Source: Nitrosomonadales bacterium (lineage in GTDB: Bacteria; Pseudomonadota; Gammaproteobacteria; Burkholderiales; Gallionellaceae). Taken from it: DNA of 47,501 bases. Below are positions 8,013 to 16,735 of the stretch, piece by piece. Positions within the stretch are counted from its first letter, which is position 1; the number at the start of each line of letters is the position of its first letter. The stretch spans positions 1 to 47,501 of the forward strand of contig JACPYR010000038.1 in the NCBI GenBank assembly GCA_016195965.1, in the 5' to 3' direction. The notes below the pieces were generated by a model, which was not told where the DNA came from, did no database searches, and saw nothing but the letters and a program-made list of their open reading frames with translations. A program made the translations under genes and the position numbers.

Positions 8013-9862
8013 TCAAGTACGATCACGCCAAGCCTGCCACATCCCCCACAATGCGGCCTCGAAACTGCGTGCAAAAAGTGCTGCATCAAACAATGGGGAT
8101 GCCAGCACACGCTGTCTCAGACCAGCGCGCAGAGCAGCCAGCTGCAGCTTGTCGCTAGCCATGGCGATAGCCTTGGCTATGTAATCTTCTTCGTTTACTG
8201 CGATCCAGTCGGATAACCCCGCGCTGTGCATGGTGCTTTCGCCCAAGTGCGAAATATAATTATTGCCCCGCATAGTCAATACCGGCACGCCCATCCATAA
8301 TGCCTCGTAACTGGTCGTGCCGCCTGGATATGGGAAGGGATCCAGGGCGATGTCTATCTGATTGTAACTATTCAGCGCAGCAGCACGTCCGGCCGTCGAA
8401 TCCAGAATCAACCGATTTTCAGCAATGCCATATACCGCATACCTTTCGATGATTTCTTTTCTAAGGGTATCATCCCGTAAGCTTTTTGAGTTCAAATACA
8501 ACTGACTATTGGGAATCGAGTTTAAAATGCGCGCCCAGCATGCCACCACCCGATCATTCATTTTGGTGGGGTTATTAAGCGTGCCGAACGTGAATGATTG
8601 ATTTCGCAAGGTCGGCAGCTCTCCAACTTTTACATCTTCACCTGGAGCAGTCAGGCAGTGTAGGGGACCCGATAACCGCCAACCCTTTTCCACAAAATGG
8701 TGCTCCTCCCCATCTGGAAGCAGCCACTTATCCCCCCAAATGTAATCAATCTCTGCTACACCCGTGGTCGCAAAATATCCCAGCCACATTGCCTGAATAG
8801 GGGCTGGTTTCCAAGCGAATATCGGCAGGCGGTTCTTGCCGGTATGACCGGCAATATCCAGCAACACATGTACCCCGTCGGCGTGTATCATACGCGCAGC
8901 CGCCTCATCACTCAGGTTGTGCAACGACTTCCATGCAGAAAAATACGGTTTGATGCGGGCGGTCAGATCATCTGCTTTTTGGTTGGTTGTATATGCCACC
9001 AGCTCGATTCGCCTGCGATCAATTTGCCCCAGCATACCTCCAGAAAATATCCGACCGGATGACTCCATAGATCACCAGATACCACTCCCACACGCAAACA
9101 ATCAGGCATGTCTGCACACTGCCATGCAGTAAATCGCGCTCCAACTTTCTGCGCAACCATCCGACCGTATCGAGAGGCTTCTGCAAGGCGATCTTCAATT
9201 GTGTGCTTGGCTGTGTAATTTAAGGCAAACAACAAATTACTTTGCGCATCAGTATAATCTGGCTTGAGTTCAAGCGCCCTGCGGTAGCATGTCACTGCGT
9301 CATCGAGCTGCCCCTTATCCGACAAAACAACGCCAAGATTAAGATATATTTCGGCGCTATCTGGCCTGATCTTTATTGCGCGGCTGTAACTAGCCATGGC
9401 ATCTTCGAGTTGCCCAAGGTCTCTCAAAACATTTCCCAGATTGCTGTGCGCTTCGGCATAATCGGGTTTAAGTTTTAAGGCGCGCCGGTAACTCTCCACA
9501 GCTTCATCTAGTCTCCCGCGAATTTTATAAACGGCACCCAGATTATATTGTGCACCCGCATCAGCATGCATCAGTTCGGCTGTTTTTTGAAAGGCATGCA
9601 AGGAATCTTTACCTTGCATCTGCAGTGACATGCCTAATAATTCCCAAATAACACCCGAGTCCGGATACAGTTCAAGCAGTGTTTGCGCCTGACTTTCCAA
9701 TTCCGCAAACCGCCTCGCGTTAAATAAATTGCCCAGATGCTTTAGTTCGGCTGGCGTAGGAACACCCGAAGAGGGTGGGCGCGGCTCAACCTCCTCTGCA
9801 CAACAGAGCCCATATTCTTTGCCGCTCCCGCAATCACAGGGAGCTTCTCTTCCTGGTTTCAT
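8013..9862 (-). pseudogene. TPR / SPINDLY-type O-linked GlcNAc transferase-like gene, frameshifted
   Basis: Two overlapping frames together make one protein. The first begins MKPGREAPCDCGSGKEYG, a SEC-C type zinc motif, and has four to five TPRs (for example DEAVESYRRALKLKPDYAEA). It runs to LRVGVVSGDLWSHPVGYFLE, the start of the glycosyltransferase 41 domain. The domain continues in another frame from GMLGQIDRRRIELVAYTTNQ through HVLLDIAGHTGKNRLP, FAWKPAPIQAMWLGYFATTG, TFGTLNNPTKMND and FPYPGGTTSYEALWMGVPVL. One base is missing near 9025-9035 on the minus strand, since the intact family is a single chain. The span is 1,850 bases, two more than a multiple of three. Such enzymes glycosylate proteins; here the gene is broken, unless the shift is a sequencing error. 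The ATG at 9862 is chosen because it starts the SEC-C motif. Confidence 0.85.
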
Positions 9863-10388
9863 AGTTATTATCCAAACCCAATATTCAAGGACACTCCAGA
9901 AATTCTTCAAACTGGCCAAGCTTGGATTTAAAGTCTATTGCAATGGCTGGATTTCGACCTATGTCAAAATGACTAAATCAAAATTTGAGATACGCACTTA
10001 AATTTAAGTCGCGCTTCCGCCTGCATGCCCGATTAACATCTAGATTCAATAGACATCCAGTATTCCAGCACTTTGAGCTATGGTCAATTATGCGATACTT
10101 TACGCTTTTGAAATCTGCATTGATGTGCGCGGGATATGACCAATTGCGGTGGTGCAAGGTTCAGTTTGATTGTTAATCGCTTCGCTTGCTACCCCTGTTC
10201 CGCTACTTTTCATTCACTCATGCCTGGCATTTGTTTCTGGATTAGCAGCTCTTGATTCCGGCAAGTTCTAACACCTCTACGCCCCCTCCACCGAGCAATT
10301 TCAACCAATTGTTTAATAATGGTTTTGTAATTTGGCTACTGACGACTTGAATTGCCTGAAAGATACAAGATAAGAACCATTTCCACTA
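9863..10388. other. Gene-free AT-rich interval upstream of rpoH
   Basis: About 526 bases hold no open frame with a ribosome site or recognisable motif. The only open frame here (9985-10176) has no ribosome site and an unconvincing product. The stretch separates the divergent glycosyltransferase and rpoH genes and should contain the promoter of the former; I could not place it. Confidence 0.5.
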
Positions 10389-10418
10389 TTGGCACTCAAA
10401 TCCCCGGAGTGCTAGAAT
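10389..10418 (+). promoter_or_regulatory. CIRCE operator overlapping the rpoH promoter
   Basis: TTGGCACTC at 10389-10397, nine bases, then GAGTGCTAG at 10407-10415 matches the CIRCE operator (TTAGCACTC-N9-GAGTGCTAA) of the HrcA heat-shock repressor with one change in each arm. The same bases hold a sigma-70 promoter: -35 TTGGCA (10389-10394), 18-base spacer, -10 TAGAAT (10413-10418). HrcA bound here would block the promoter directly. HrcA control of rpoH is known in some betaproteobacteria; its use here is inference from the site. Confidence 0.85.
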
Positions 10419-10447
10419 TGCTTAAACCTATATCAAGGAGGCGTATC

Positions 10448-11311
10448 ATGAATGCCACAATGAATTTACCCATACCGTCGGCTGTCAGCAGCCTTGAGAG
10501 CTATATCCAAACGGTCAACCGATTCCCCGTTCTATCCGAGGAGCGCGAGTCCGCCTTGGCGACACGCTTCAAAAATGAAAATGACCTTGAGGCTGCCCGT
10601 GAATTGGTACTTTCTCACTTGCGCGTTGTTGTCAGTGTTGCTCGCGGCTATTCCGGTTACGGGCTGCCGCAAGCCGACCTGATCCAGGAGGGAAACATTG
10701 GCTTGATAAAAGCGGTTAAACGATACGATCCCGAGCGCGGCGTACGCTTGGTGTCGTTCGCGCTGCATTGGATACGCGCTGAAATTCACGAGTTCGTGGT
10801 TCGTAACTGGCGGCTGGTCAAAATCGCCACCACAAAATCACAGCGCAAGCTGTTCTTCAATCTGCGCAGCTTGAAGAAAGGCTTGGAACCGCTCAAACCG
10901 CAACAAATCAGCGAAATTGCGCAACAGCTCAATGTCAGCGAACATGATGTGGTCGAAATGGAAGCCCGTTTTTCCGGGCACGAAATCGCCCTCGAACCAA
11001 GCAAGAGTGACGACGATGAAAGCTATGCGCCGATTAACTATCTGGCTGATAACGAAGAGCATGAACCGTCACATATTCTGGAAACTGCCGAATGTGAGCA
11101 GTTACAAACAGCCGGTTTATCACATGCATTGGCGAGTCTGGATGAACGCAGCAGACGCATCGTAGAGGCACGCTGGCTGTGCGATGATGGGACTGCGGCG
11201 ACGCTGCATGACCTGGCCGCCGAGTTCAATATATCAGCCGAGCGAATTCGCCAAATTGAACAAAAATCCATGAGCAAGATGCATATGACACTGAGCCAAG
11301 CCAGCGCCTGA
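10448..11311 (+). CDS. rpoH: Heat-shock RNA polymerase sigma factor RpoH (sigma-32)
   Basis: The 287-residue protein has the size and full domain order of sigma-32. Region 1.2 (LESYIQTVNRFPVLSEERE) is followed by region 2 with the core-binding GLPQADLIQEGNIGLIKAVKRYDPERGVRLVSFALHWIRAEIHEFV. The RpoH box region (RNWRLVKIATTKSQRKLFFNLR) is next, and region 4 has the helix-turn-helix TLHDLAAEFNISAERIRQIEQ. It directs transcription of chaperone and protease genes. The ATG at 10448 is set by AAGGAG seven bases upstream; the frame is open 32 codons earlier but has no site there. It is monocistronic, with a CIRCE-covered promoter and its own terminator. Confidence 0.96.
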   Translation: MNATMNLPIPSAVSSLESYIQTVNRFPVLSEERESALATRFKNENDLEAARELVLSHLRVVVSVARGYSGYGLPQADLIQEGNIGLIKAVKRYDPERGVRLVSFALHWIRAEIHEFVVRNWRLVKIATTKSQRKLFFNLRSLKKGLEPLKPQQISEIAQQLNVSEHDVVEMEARFSGHEIALEPSKSDDDESYAPINYLADNEEHEPSHILETAECEQLQTAGLSHALASLDERSRRIVEARWLCDDGTAATLHDLAAEFNISAERIRQIEQKSMSKMHMTLSQASA

Positions 11312-11330
11312 ATGCATTGAACGTGTAAAT

Positions 11331-11355
11331 AAAAAGCCGCAATGTGCGGCTTTTT
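11331..11355. terminator. Bidirectional terminator between rpoH and sspB
   Basis: AAAAAGCCGCA, a three-base loop and TGCGGCTTTTT form a perfect stem with an A tract before and a T tract after, so it works in both directions. It lies between the convergent rpoH and sspB genes and touches the sspB stop codon. Confidence 0.9.
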
Positions 11356-11749
11356 ATTTCACAATTTTCAAGTTGGGTTTATGCGGTATGGGCTTGGATA
11401 TCACTCCATCGCTGCCTGATGGTGGCGGGGGCTGAGTATCCTCCCCTTGGAATACCAGGCCCTGTCCGGTTTCCCTGGCAAATATGCCTATCACCGCCGA
11501 GACGGGTATCATCATATCAAACGAGACACCGCTGAACCGTCCGGCGCAAGTAATCATTTCATTGCCCATCTGCAGGTTGCGAACCGCATCCGCACTCAAG
11601 TTCAAAACAATCTCACCGTCCTTCACGTGAGAGCGCGGCACCTGAGTATGATCATCGACTCGCACCGCCAAATAGGGTGTTAGTCCACTATCCACGCACC
11701 ATTCATATATTGCGCGAACAAGGTACGGACGCGTGGATAAATCGCTCAC
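11354..11749 (-). CDS. sspB: ClpXP protease specificity-enhancing factor SspB
   Basis: The 131-residue product starts VSDLSTRPYLVRAIYEWCVD (GTG start) and contains the SspB substrate-binding core (TPYLAVRVDD, IVLNLSADAVRNLQMGNE, FSGVSFDMMIPVSAVIGIFARE). An acidic/Pro linker leads to a basic C-terminal tail, PNLKIVK, which is the ClpX-binding peptide of this family. SspB delivers ssrA-tagged peptides to ClpXP. The GTG overlaps the sspA stop codon (GTGA), which implies translational coupling and decides the start, since the frame is open further up inside sspA. Confidence 0.93.
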   Translation of the reverse strand: MSDLSTRPYLVRAIYEWCVDSGLTPYLAVRVDDHTQVPRSHVKDGEIVLNLSADAVRNLQMGNEMITCAGRFSGVSFDMMIPVSAVIGIFARETGQGLVFQGEDTQPPPPSGSDGVISKPIPHKPNLKIVK

Positions 11750-12345
11750 TTGCGCATTGCTCTTTCGGAAGCCGTCAGCGCATCGATAAAACCTTGCCGC
11801 GAGAATAGCCGTTCGGCATATTTCATCAACGGCGCGGCTTCCTTGCCCATCTGTATGCCATAGTGATCGAGACGCCATAGCAGCGGCGCTATCGCCACGT
11901 CCAGCATGGAATACTCATCGCCCAACAAAAACTTTTGACTGGCCAGTATCTGCGCAAGCTGGGTCAGATTGTCGCGAATAACTGCGCGAGCCTTGTCGGC
12001 CAATTTCGGCACACCGTGTTCTATGACTTCAACCTGGCTGTATATCTCTTGTTCAAAACGGTGCAAGAACAACCGTGCACGTCCGCGCATCACCGGATCG
12101 GGCGGCATCAGTTGCGGATGAGGAAAACGTTCATCGATGTACTCGTTGATGATATTCGCCTCATACAATACCAGATCACGCTCCACCAGAACCGGCACCT
12201 TGCCGTATGGATTGATTGCCGCGACATCTTCGGACTTATTCATCAAATCCACATCAATCACCTCGAAGTCCATGCCTTTTTCATACAGCACGATCCTGCA
12301 ACGGTGACTGAAAGGACATGCTGTCCCGGAATACAATCTCATCAT
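11746..12345 (-). CDS. sspA: Stringent starvation protein A
   Basis: The 199-residue product has the glutathione-transferase fold: the N-terminal thioredoxin-like half begins MMRLYSGTACPFSHRCRIVLYEKG and contains NPYGKVPVLVERDLVLYEANIINEYIDERFPHP, and the C-terminal helical half contains YSMLDVAIAPLLWRLDHYGI. SspA binds RNA polymerase and alters transcription in stationary phase and stress; it lacks glutathione transferase activity in characterised cases. The gene begins only 8 bases after the actF stop, so it is probably co-transcribed with the act operon. In most betaproteobacteria petABC takes that upstream place. Confidence 0.95.
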   Translation of the reverse strand: MMRLYSGTACPFSHRCRIVLYEKGMDFEVIDVDLMNKSEDVAAINPYGKVPVLVERDLVLYEANIINEYIDERFPHPQLMPPDPVMRGRARLFLHRFEQEIYSQVEVIEHGVPKLADKARAVIRDNLTQLAQILASQKFLLGDEYSMLDVAIAPLLWRLDHYGIQMGKEAAPLMKYAERLFSRQGFIDALTASERAMRK

Positions 12346-12353
12346 GGTACTGA

Positions 12354-13373
12354 TTACCCTTTAACCAATTGGGTGCTCTGCAAACGCATGCGCACCAGAA
12401 AAAAACCGATAGTTGCAACCACGCCGCCGACCACTATCGCGGCCAGAATCGGGTATGTTCCAACTCCATCCTTGACACCGCCTATCCAGACGTAACGTTC
12501 AAACAATGTACCGATGATGATGGAGGTAGCAACTGCTGTTGTCGCTTGAACACTGTGTCGCGTAACTGGAAAGGCCAGCATGGTAAATGGAATAACAAAT
12601 TTCAGCACGATCATCGACCACCAGATAAAGGTGTAATCGCCGTTTTGCATAGCCATCACGCGCACCGTTTCTGCAGGCAGGTTACCGTACCAGATGGTCA
12701 GATATTGCGCAAAGAAGGTGTATATCCACAGCAGCGTAAAGGCAAACATCATTTGCGCGAAGTAGTTATATACATATGTTTCCACTGGTCGCACCAACTT
12801 GTTACGGCTGTTCAGGGCGTAGATCCAGATCACCAGGAAAGCCAGGAACATGCCGAAATTGCTGACGAAGTGTTGCATGCCATAAATTGCACTGTGCCAG
12901 GAAGGCAGCATGGTCATCTCAAAATCCCACGCGACCATCGTGCCGTACAACACATATGCATAGGGCACCCAGCAGGCAATATTGTGAAAACGTGCGGCAT
13001 CTTCCTCGCTGCGCTCGCTCACTGCCTGGCGCTTGATGAATACCCAGTGTATCGCCATCACAGCCAGCATACCCAGTATTTCGCGCGTCACCAGAAAGGT
13101 GTAGTTATGCCATGCCGGAATATGATGGTGTGCATGCTCGCCGGTCGCCTTCAACCACGGGAATGTGGTCTCACCGTTCACCAACAAAATCACCAGCAGG
13201 ACAAAAGCCAGCGGGAACAATGCAAACAAGGAGCTTGCCAGAAAACGAACCTCATACCTCCAGCGCGCACCGACCAGATGCAATACGGCAGACAGCGTCA
13301 CGCCTCCTAAGGCCAGATACAGCACCACCAAGAAATTTACGGTCAGAACCGACCAGTTACTATATGAAAACAT
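12354..13373 (-). CDS. actF: Alternative complex III subunit ActF
   Basis: The 339-residue integral membrane protein has about ten hydrophobic helices and no cofactor motif. It resembles the ActF subunit of alternative complex III (quinol:electron carrier oxidoreductase), a shortened relative of ActC/NrfD-type subunits. Typical pieces are FPWLKATGEHAHHH, HWVFIKRQAVSERSEED, YGTMVAWDFEMTMLPSWHS and WYGNLPAET. It is the last act gene, starting 12 bases after actE, with GGAG nine bases before the ATG. The family assignment rests on both sequence and its position in a complete act operon. Confidence 0.9.
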   Translation of the reverse strand: MFSYSNWSVLTVNFLVVLYLALGGVTLSAVLHLVGARWRYEVRFLASSLFALFPLAFVLLVILLVNGETTFPWLKATGEHAHHHIPAWHNYTFLVTREILGMLAVMAIHWVFIKRQAVSERSEEDAARFHNIACWVPYAYVLYGTMVAWDFEMTMLPSWHSAIYGMQHFVSNFGMFLAFLVIWIYALNSRNKLVRPVETYVYNYFAQMMFAFTLLWIYTFFAQYLTIWYGNLPAETVRVMAMQNGDYTFIWWSMIVLKFVIPFTMLAFPVTRHSVQATTAVATSIIIGTLFERYVWIGGVKDGVGTYPILAAIVVGGVVATIGFFLVRMRLQSTQLVKG

Positions 13374-13385
13374 TTCGACCGTCTC

Positions 13386-13946
13386 CTATTTAGTCTGCGC
13401 TGTTGCCACTGCAGCAGGTGCCTGAAGCACTTTACGGATGTAATTGACTACATGCCAGCGCTCTGTTGGACTCATATCAATGGCGTAAACCGGCATCACC
13501 ACGCCCCCGAAAGTCATCATGCCGAAGATATACCCATCGGGGTAATCTTTGCTAGTCCATGAGTGCATATCGTTGGATGAAGTCAAATTGAATGGCTTCA
13601 TCATCAACTTCTCGCCCACCAATCCATCACCGGTTCCCGACTTACCATGACATGGCACGCAGTAAATCTCAAATAAACGCCGCCCCGTATCAACCGACTT
13701 GCTATCTGCCGGTACCGGATTTGCCAGCTTGAACGCAACGTCTTTATCCTTGACCTCTATCGAGGAAGTGGCTGTCCCTGCGACCGGCACCGACCGTTTC
13801 GGAAACGAATTCATGCCGGGCTTGGCTGCGTCAACACTCTCTTGAGGTTTGATACTGATCTGGTTAGCCATATCCATAGACCATGGCCATGCATGCGCAA
13901 ACATAGGGGTAAGCAACAATACAATTGCTAAGGATAACTTTTTCAT
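13386..13946 (-). CDS. actE: Alternative complex III monoheme cytochrome c subunit ActE
   Basis: The 186-residue product has a signal peptide (ending AHAWPW near residue 20), a ~80-residue linker region, and a cytochrome c domain with RRLFEIYCVPCHGKSGTGDG. It has a candidate Met ligand in GGVVMPVYA and the closing helix WHVVNYIRKVL. ActE is the monoheme cytochrome that passes electrons out of the complex. The predicted signal lacks a lipobox Cys, though ActE is lipid-anchored in some other groups. Its ATG overlaps the actD stop codon by four bases, so the two are translationally coupled. Confidence 0.92.
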   Translation of the reverse strand: MKKLSLAIVLLLTPMFAHAWPWSMDMANQISIKPQESVDAAKPGMNSFPKRSVPVAGTATSSIEVKDKDVAFKLANPVPADSKSVDTGRRLFEIYCVPCHGKSGTGDGLVGEKLMMKPFNLTSSNDMHSWTSKDYPDGYIFGMMTFGGVVMPVYAIDMSPTERWHVVNYIRKVLQAPAAVATAQTK

Positions 13947-14473
13947 TTCCCCGCCTCTTCCTGAATTTCCAATGCCTGGTGTTTAGTAAAAATTGACTTC
14001 AAAGTTCCGCTGCCGGCTTCATCAACCTGTACCAGAATACCAATCTGGTCTTCCGAAACCTTGGCGCTGTACAACGGTGAACGACGCGCCGGCAAACCGG
14101 CGCAAATCAAGAAACCCAGCACCGAAATATACACCCCGCCCAGAATAAACATCTCATAAGTCAGCACGAAATTGGGCGGGAATGGCACGATAGGCTTGCC
14201 ACCCTTGAGTTGCGAAAAAAAGTTGGCTTGCGAGCCCGAGATTAAAAAGAATGCCAGCAAGCCGCCGGTCAGAGCTCCACCCAAGGTGAACCACTGAACG
14301 CGCACGGGTTTGTCGCCCAGGAACTCCTCAACCTCAGGATGCTCGATCGGCGATTTCACGATCATGTCCTTGTCTGCATCAAAGCCTTTAAGGTTAACAC
14401 TGCGCAATTCCTTGACGACAGCCTCGGCTTCGTCAAAATTGCTGAACAGCGCGAGTAAATGACGTTTGCTCAT
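13943..14473 (-). CDS. actD: Alternative complex III subunit ActD (DUF3341)
   Basis: The 176-residue protein has the DUF3341 layout of ActD: a cytoplasmic N-terminal part starting LLALFSNFDEAEAVVKELR, two membrane helices (GGALTGGLLAFFLI and the segment round FILGGVYISVLGFLI), the loop GGKPIVPFPPNFVLTYEMF, and a C-terminal cytoplasmic tail. It stabilises the membrane arm and carries no cofactor. It starts one base after the end of actC and overlaps actE by four bases. Confidence 0.93.
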   Translation of the reverse strand: MSKRHLLALFSNFDEAEAVVKELRSVNLKGFDADKDMIVKSPIEHPEVEEFLGDKPVRVQWFTLGGALTGGLLAFFLISGSQANFFSQLKGGKPIVPFPPNFVLTYEMFILGGVYISVLGFLICAGLPARRSPLYSAKVSEDQIGILVQVDEAGSGTLKSIFTKHQALEIQEEAGK

Positions 14474-15841
14474 TTAGTGTGCTCCCTTCCCGGCCGTTGC
14501 CAGCTTTTTAGTTGCCTGCTTACGGTGATAAACCATTTCCTTCACCTCATACATAGAAACCGATGGGAATACCTTGCAGAACACCATAAACAGCAAAGTA
14601 AACCAGCCAAAACTACCAAACACGATACCCCACTGAATCAGGCTAGGCCATTGATCGTGATCCCATGTCCACGGGTAGTAGCCATGCGAGAATGTGGGCG
14701 CAACAATCATCCAGCGTTCCAGCCACATACCCAGATTCAACAGCAACGACACGGCGAACATCACCGGAATATTGGTCTGGAAACGCTTGAAGAACATCAG
14801 CAACGGAACAATGGAGCCGCAGAAATTCATCATCCACCAGAACGGCGCATAGGGTCCGGTGGCTTTCTGTATCAGCACATCCTTGGACGCCTGGTCATGG
14901 CCATACCATACCGACGCGTACTCGATCAGGTTCAGGTAGGTCCACACCATCGCAATCGCGAAGGTCAGACGCACAATTTTCTTCAGGATAGACAGCGTCA
15001 TGTACTCTTCAAACTTGAACACATAGCGCAAGATGATGAACAGCGTGATGATCGCGGCACAACCGGAATACAACGCACCAGCCACGAAGTATGGCGGGAA
15101 CGAGGTGATGTGCCATCCAGGCTGTTGCGACATCGCAAAGTCGGAAGCCACGATGGAGTGCACCGATACAGCCAGCGGAATCAGGAAACAGGCAATCGTC
15201 AGATAGGTAACGCGGAAATTGCGCCATTGGCGATCCGTACCTTCCCAGCCCAGCGCCAGCGCGGAGTACAGCTTCTTGCGCCAGCCGGAATGCATGTTAT
15301 CGCGCACAATGGCCAGATCCGGAATCATCCCCACATACAGGAACAGGATGGACGAACTCAGGTAAGTAAAGATCGCCATCGCGTCCCACAGCAGCGGCGA
15401 CTGGAAATTCGGCCACACCATACGGCCGTTCGGATATGGGATCGCGTAGTAAATTTGCCACACACGACCCAGATGCACCGCCACAAACAAACCGGCCGTC
15501 ATCAGCGAGAAAGTCGTCATCGCTTCGGCGAAACGATAAATCGGCTTACGCCAGTCGGCATGCATCAAGTGCAAGATCGCCGACAGCAACGTACCGGAGT
15601 GGCTCATGCCGATCCAGAAGATGAAGGTGGCAATGTACAATCCCCACATATGCGGGTTGTCCATGTTTGCCACACCCATACCGATATTGTATTGATACAC
15701 CTCGCAACCCACGGCAACACCCACCATGGCAATCGCGATAAACAATATTACCCAATACAGCTTTCTTGGGTTTTCCAAACTCTTGAGCACGTCTTTATTG
15801 ATCTTTGCCCAAGCGATGTCTTCGCTGATATCTTTCATCAT
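14474..15841 (-). CDS. actC: Alternative complex III quinol-binding membrane subunit ActC (NrfD-like)
   Basis: The 455-residue protein has about ten membrane helices of the NrfD/PsrC family. Family blocks include NPRKLYWVILFIAIAMVGVA, NPHMWGLYIATFIFWIGMSHSGTLLSAILHL, RRKPIYR-like loops and YPNGRMVWPNFQSPLLWDA. ActC provides the quinol site and interacts with the iron-sulfur subunit. Two Met codons start the frame; AGGA lies five bases before the first. The gene lies 34 bases after actB2 and directly abuts actD. Confidence 0.94.
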   Translation of the reverse strand: MMKDISEDIAWAKINKDVLKSLENPRKLYWVILFIAIAMVGVAVGCEVYQYNIGMGVANMDNPHMWGLYIATFIFWIGMSHSGTLLSAILHLMHADWRKPIYRFAEAMTTFSLMTAGLFVAVHLGRVWQIYYAIPYPNGRMVWPNFQSPLLWDAMAIFTYLSSSILFLYVGMIPDLAIVRDNMHSGWRKKLYSALALGWEGTDRQWRNFRVTYLTIACFLIPLAVSVHSIVASDFAMSQQPGWHITSFPPYFVAGALYSGCAAIITLFIILRYVFKFEEYMTLSILKKIVRLTFAIAMVWTYLNLIEYASVWYGHDQASKDVLIQKATGPYAPFWWMMNFCGSIVPLLMFFKRFQTNIPVMFAVSLLLNLGMWLERWMIVAPTFSHGYYPWTWDHDQWPSLIQWGIVFGSFGWFTLLFMVFCKVFPSVSMYEVKEMVYHRKQATKKLATAGKGAH

Positions 15842-15875
15842 TTATTTCCTAAAGAAATTGCAGTGATTTTCCAGT

Positions 15876-16733
15876 TTAAACGGCGCTTTCGCGTACGCGT
15901 TCCAAATACATAACCGAAGGATAAGGGCGCAACTCTTCAAAGATGCGATAGCCGCGCAACTCGCTACGGCCTTCCTCATTCTTGTCTTTGGCTTGCGCAT
16001 CCTTATCCAGCTCTACCTGCTGAGCCTTCCATTGCTTGTACACCTTGGACTCCTTGTCGACCAGGTTGCCGAAGGAGATCGCGCTGGTCGGGCAAGCCTG
16101 TTGGCAGGCTGTCTGCACATCGCCGTCATGCACGATGCGGCCTTCGTTTTTCGCGTTGTTCTTGGCCACCGTCACGCGCTGGATACAGAACGTGCACTTC
16201 TCCATCACCCCCTTGCCGCGCACGGTCACATCCGGATTCAACTGCTGGTTCATCTCGGCAGGCCAGACATTGTCGGTAGTAGGATAGTCATACCAGTTGA
16301 AATAACGCACTTTGAACGGGCAGTTAGCCGAGCAGTAGCGCGAACCGATGCAACGGTTGTAAATCTGCGAATTGATGCCGTCCGGCGTATGGTTGGTCGC
16401 ACCCACCGGGCAAACCGTTTCGCAAGGAGCAGCCTCGCACTGCTGGCACATCATGGGCAGGAATTGCGCGCCCTGATCCGGAAACTCACGACCATCCTCA
16501 TCCCAGTAACGCTCGATGCGCATCCAGTGCATCGCCTGTCCATGCGCATATTTTTCCTTGCCGACAACCGGCAAATTATTTTCCGCATAACAAGCAACGC
16601 TGCAGGCATTGCAACCGCTGCACGCATCCAGATCGATACTCATCGCCCACTTGTAGGGGTCGTGCGGCACATCGTCCACTGGATGAAGATGGCGAAACTC
16701 CGACCAATTTTCTAAAAGATTACTAACCGACAT
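15876..16733 (-). CDS. actB2: Alternative complex III iron-sulfur subunit (ActB C-terminal half, separate gene)
   Basis: The 285-residue protein carries four ferredoxin-type Cys groups: CSGCNACSVACYAEN; CQQCEAAPCETVCPVG; CIGSRYCSANCPFKVRYFN; and CTFCIQRV with CQQACPTSAISFG. This corresponds to the three [4Fe-4S] plus one [3Fe-4S] cluster half of ActB, which wires quinol oxidation to the cytochrome subunits. In described ActB proteins this domain is fused behind the molybdopterin-enzyme-like domain. Here a TGA ends the upstream gene and a new ATG follows two bases later, with GGAGG at the end of the upstream gene as its ribosome site, so it is a genuine separate gene and not a frameshift. Confidence 0.92.
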   Translation of the reverse strand: MSVSNLLENWSEFRHLHPVDDVPHDPYKWAMSIDLDACSGCNACSVACYAENNLPVVGKEKYAHGQAMHWMRIERYWDEDGREFPDQGAQFLPMMCQQCEAAPCETVCPVGATNHTPDGINSQIYNRCIGSRYCSANCPFKVRYFNWYDYPTTDNVWPAEMNQQLNPDVTVRGKGVMEKCTFCIQRVTVAKNNAKNEGRIVHDGDVQTACQQACPTSAISFGNLVDKESKVYKQWKAQQVELDKDAQAKDKNEEGRSELRGYRIFEELRPYPSVMYLERVRESAV

Positions 16734-16735
16734 GC

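Noticed and set aside
8963-9070. Programmed frameshift at the TPR-OGT junction
   Set aside because: No slippery heptamer or pseudoknot is evident and the family is a single-frame protein, so a deletion or read error is simpler.
9985-10176. Possible small gene in the interval before rpoH
   Set aside because: No ribosome site, no hydrophobic or charged pattern, and no continuity with neighbours.
14459-15913. Long plus-strand open frame (484 codons) over actC
   Set aside because: It mirrors actC on the other strand, is rich in His, Arg and Gln without motifs, and actC is certain.
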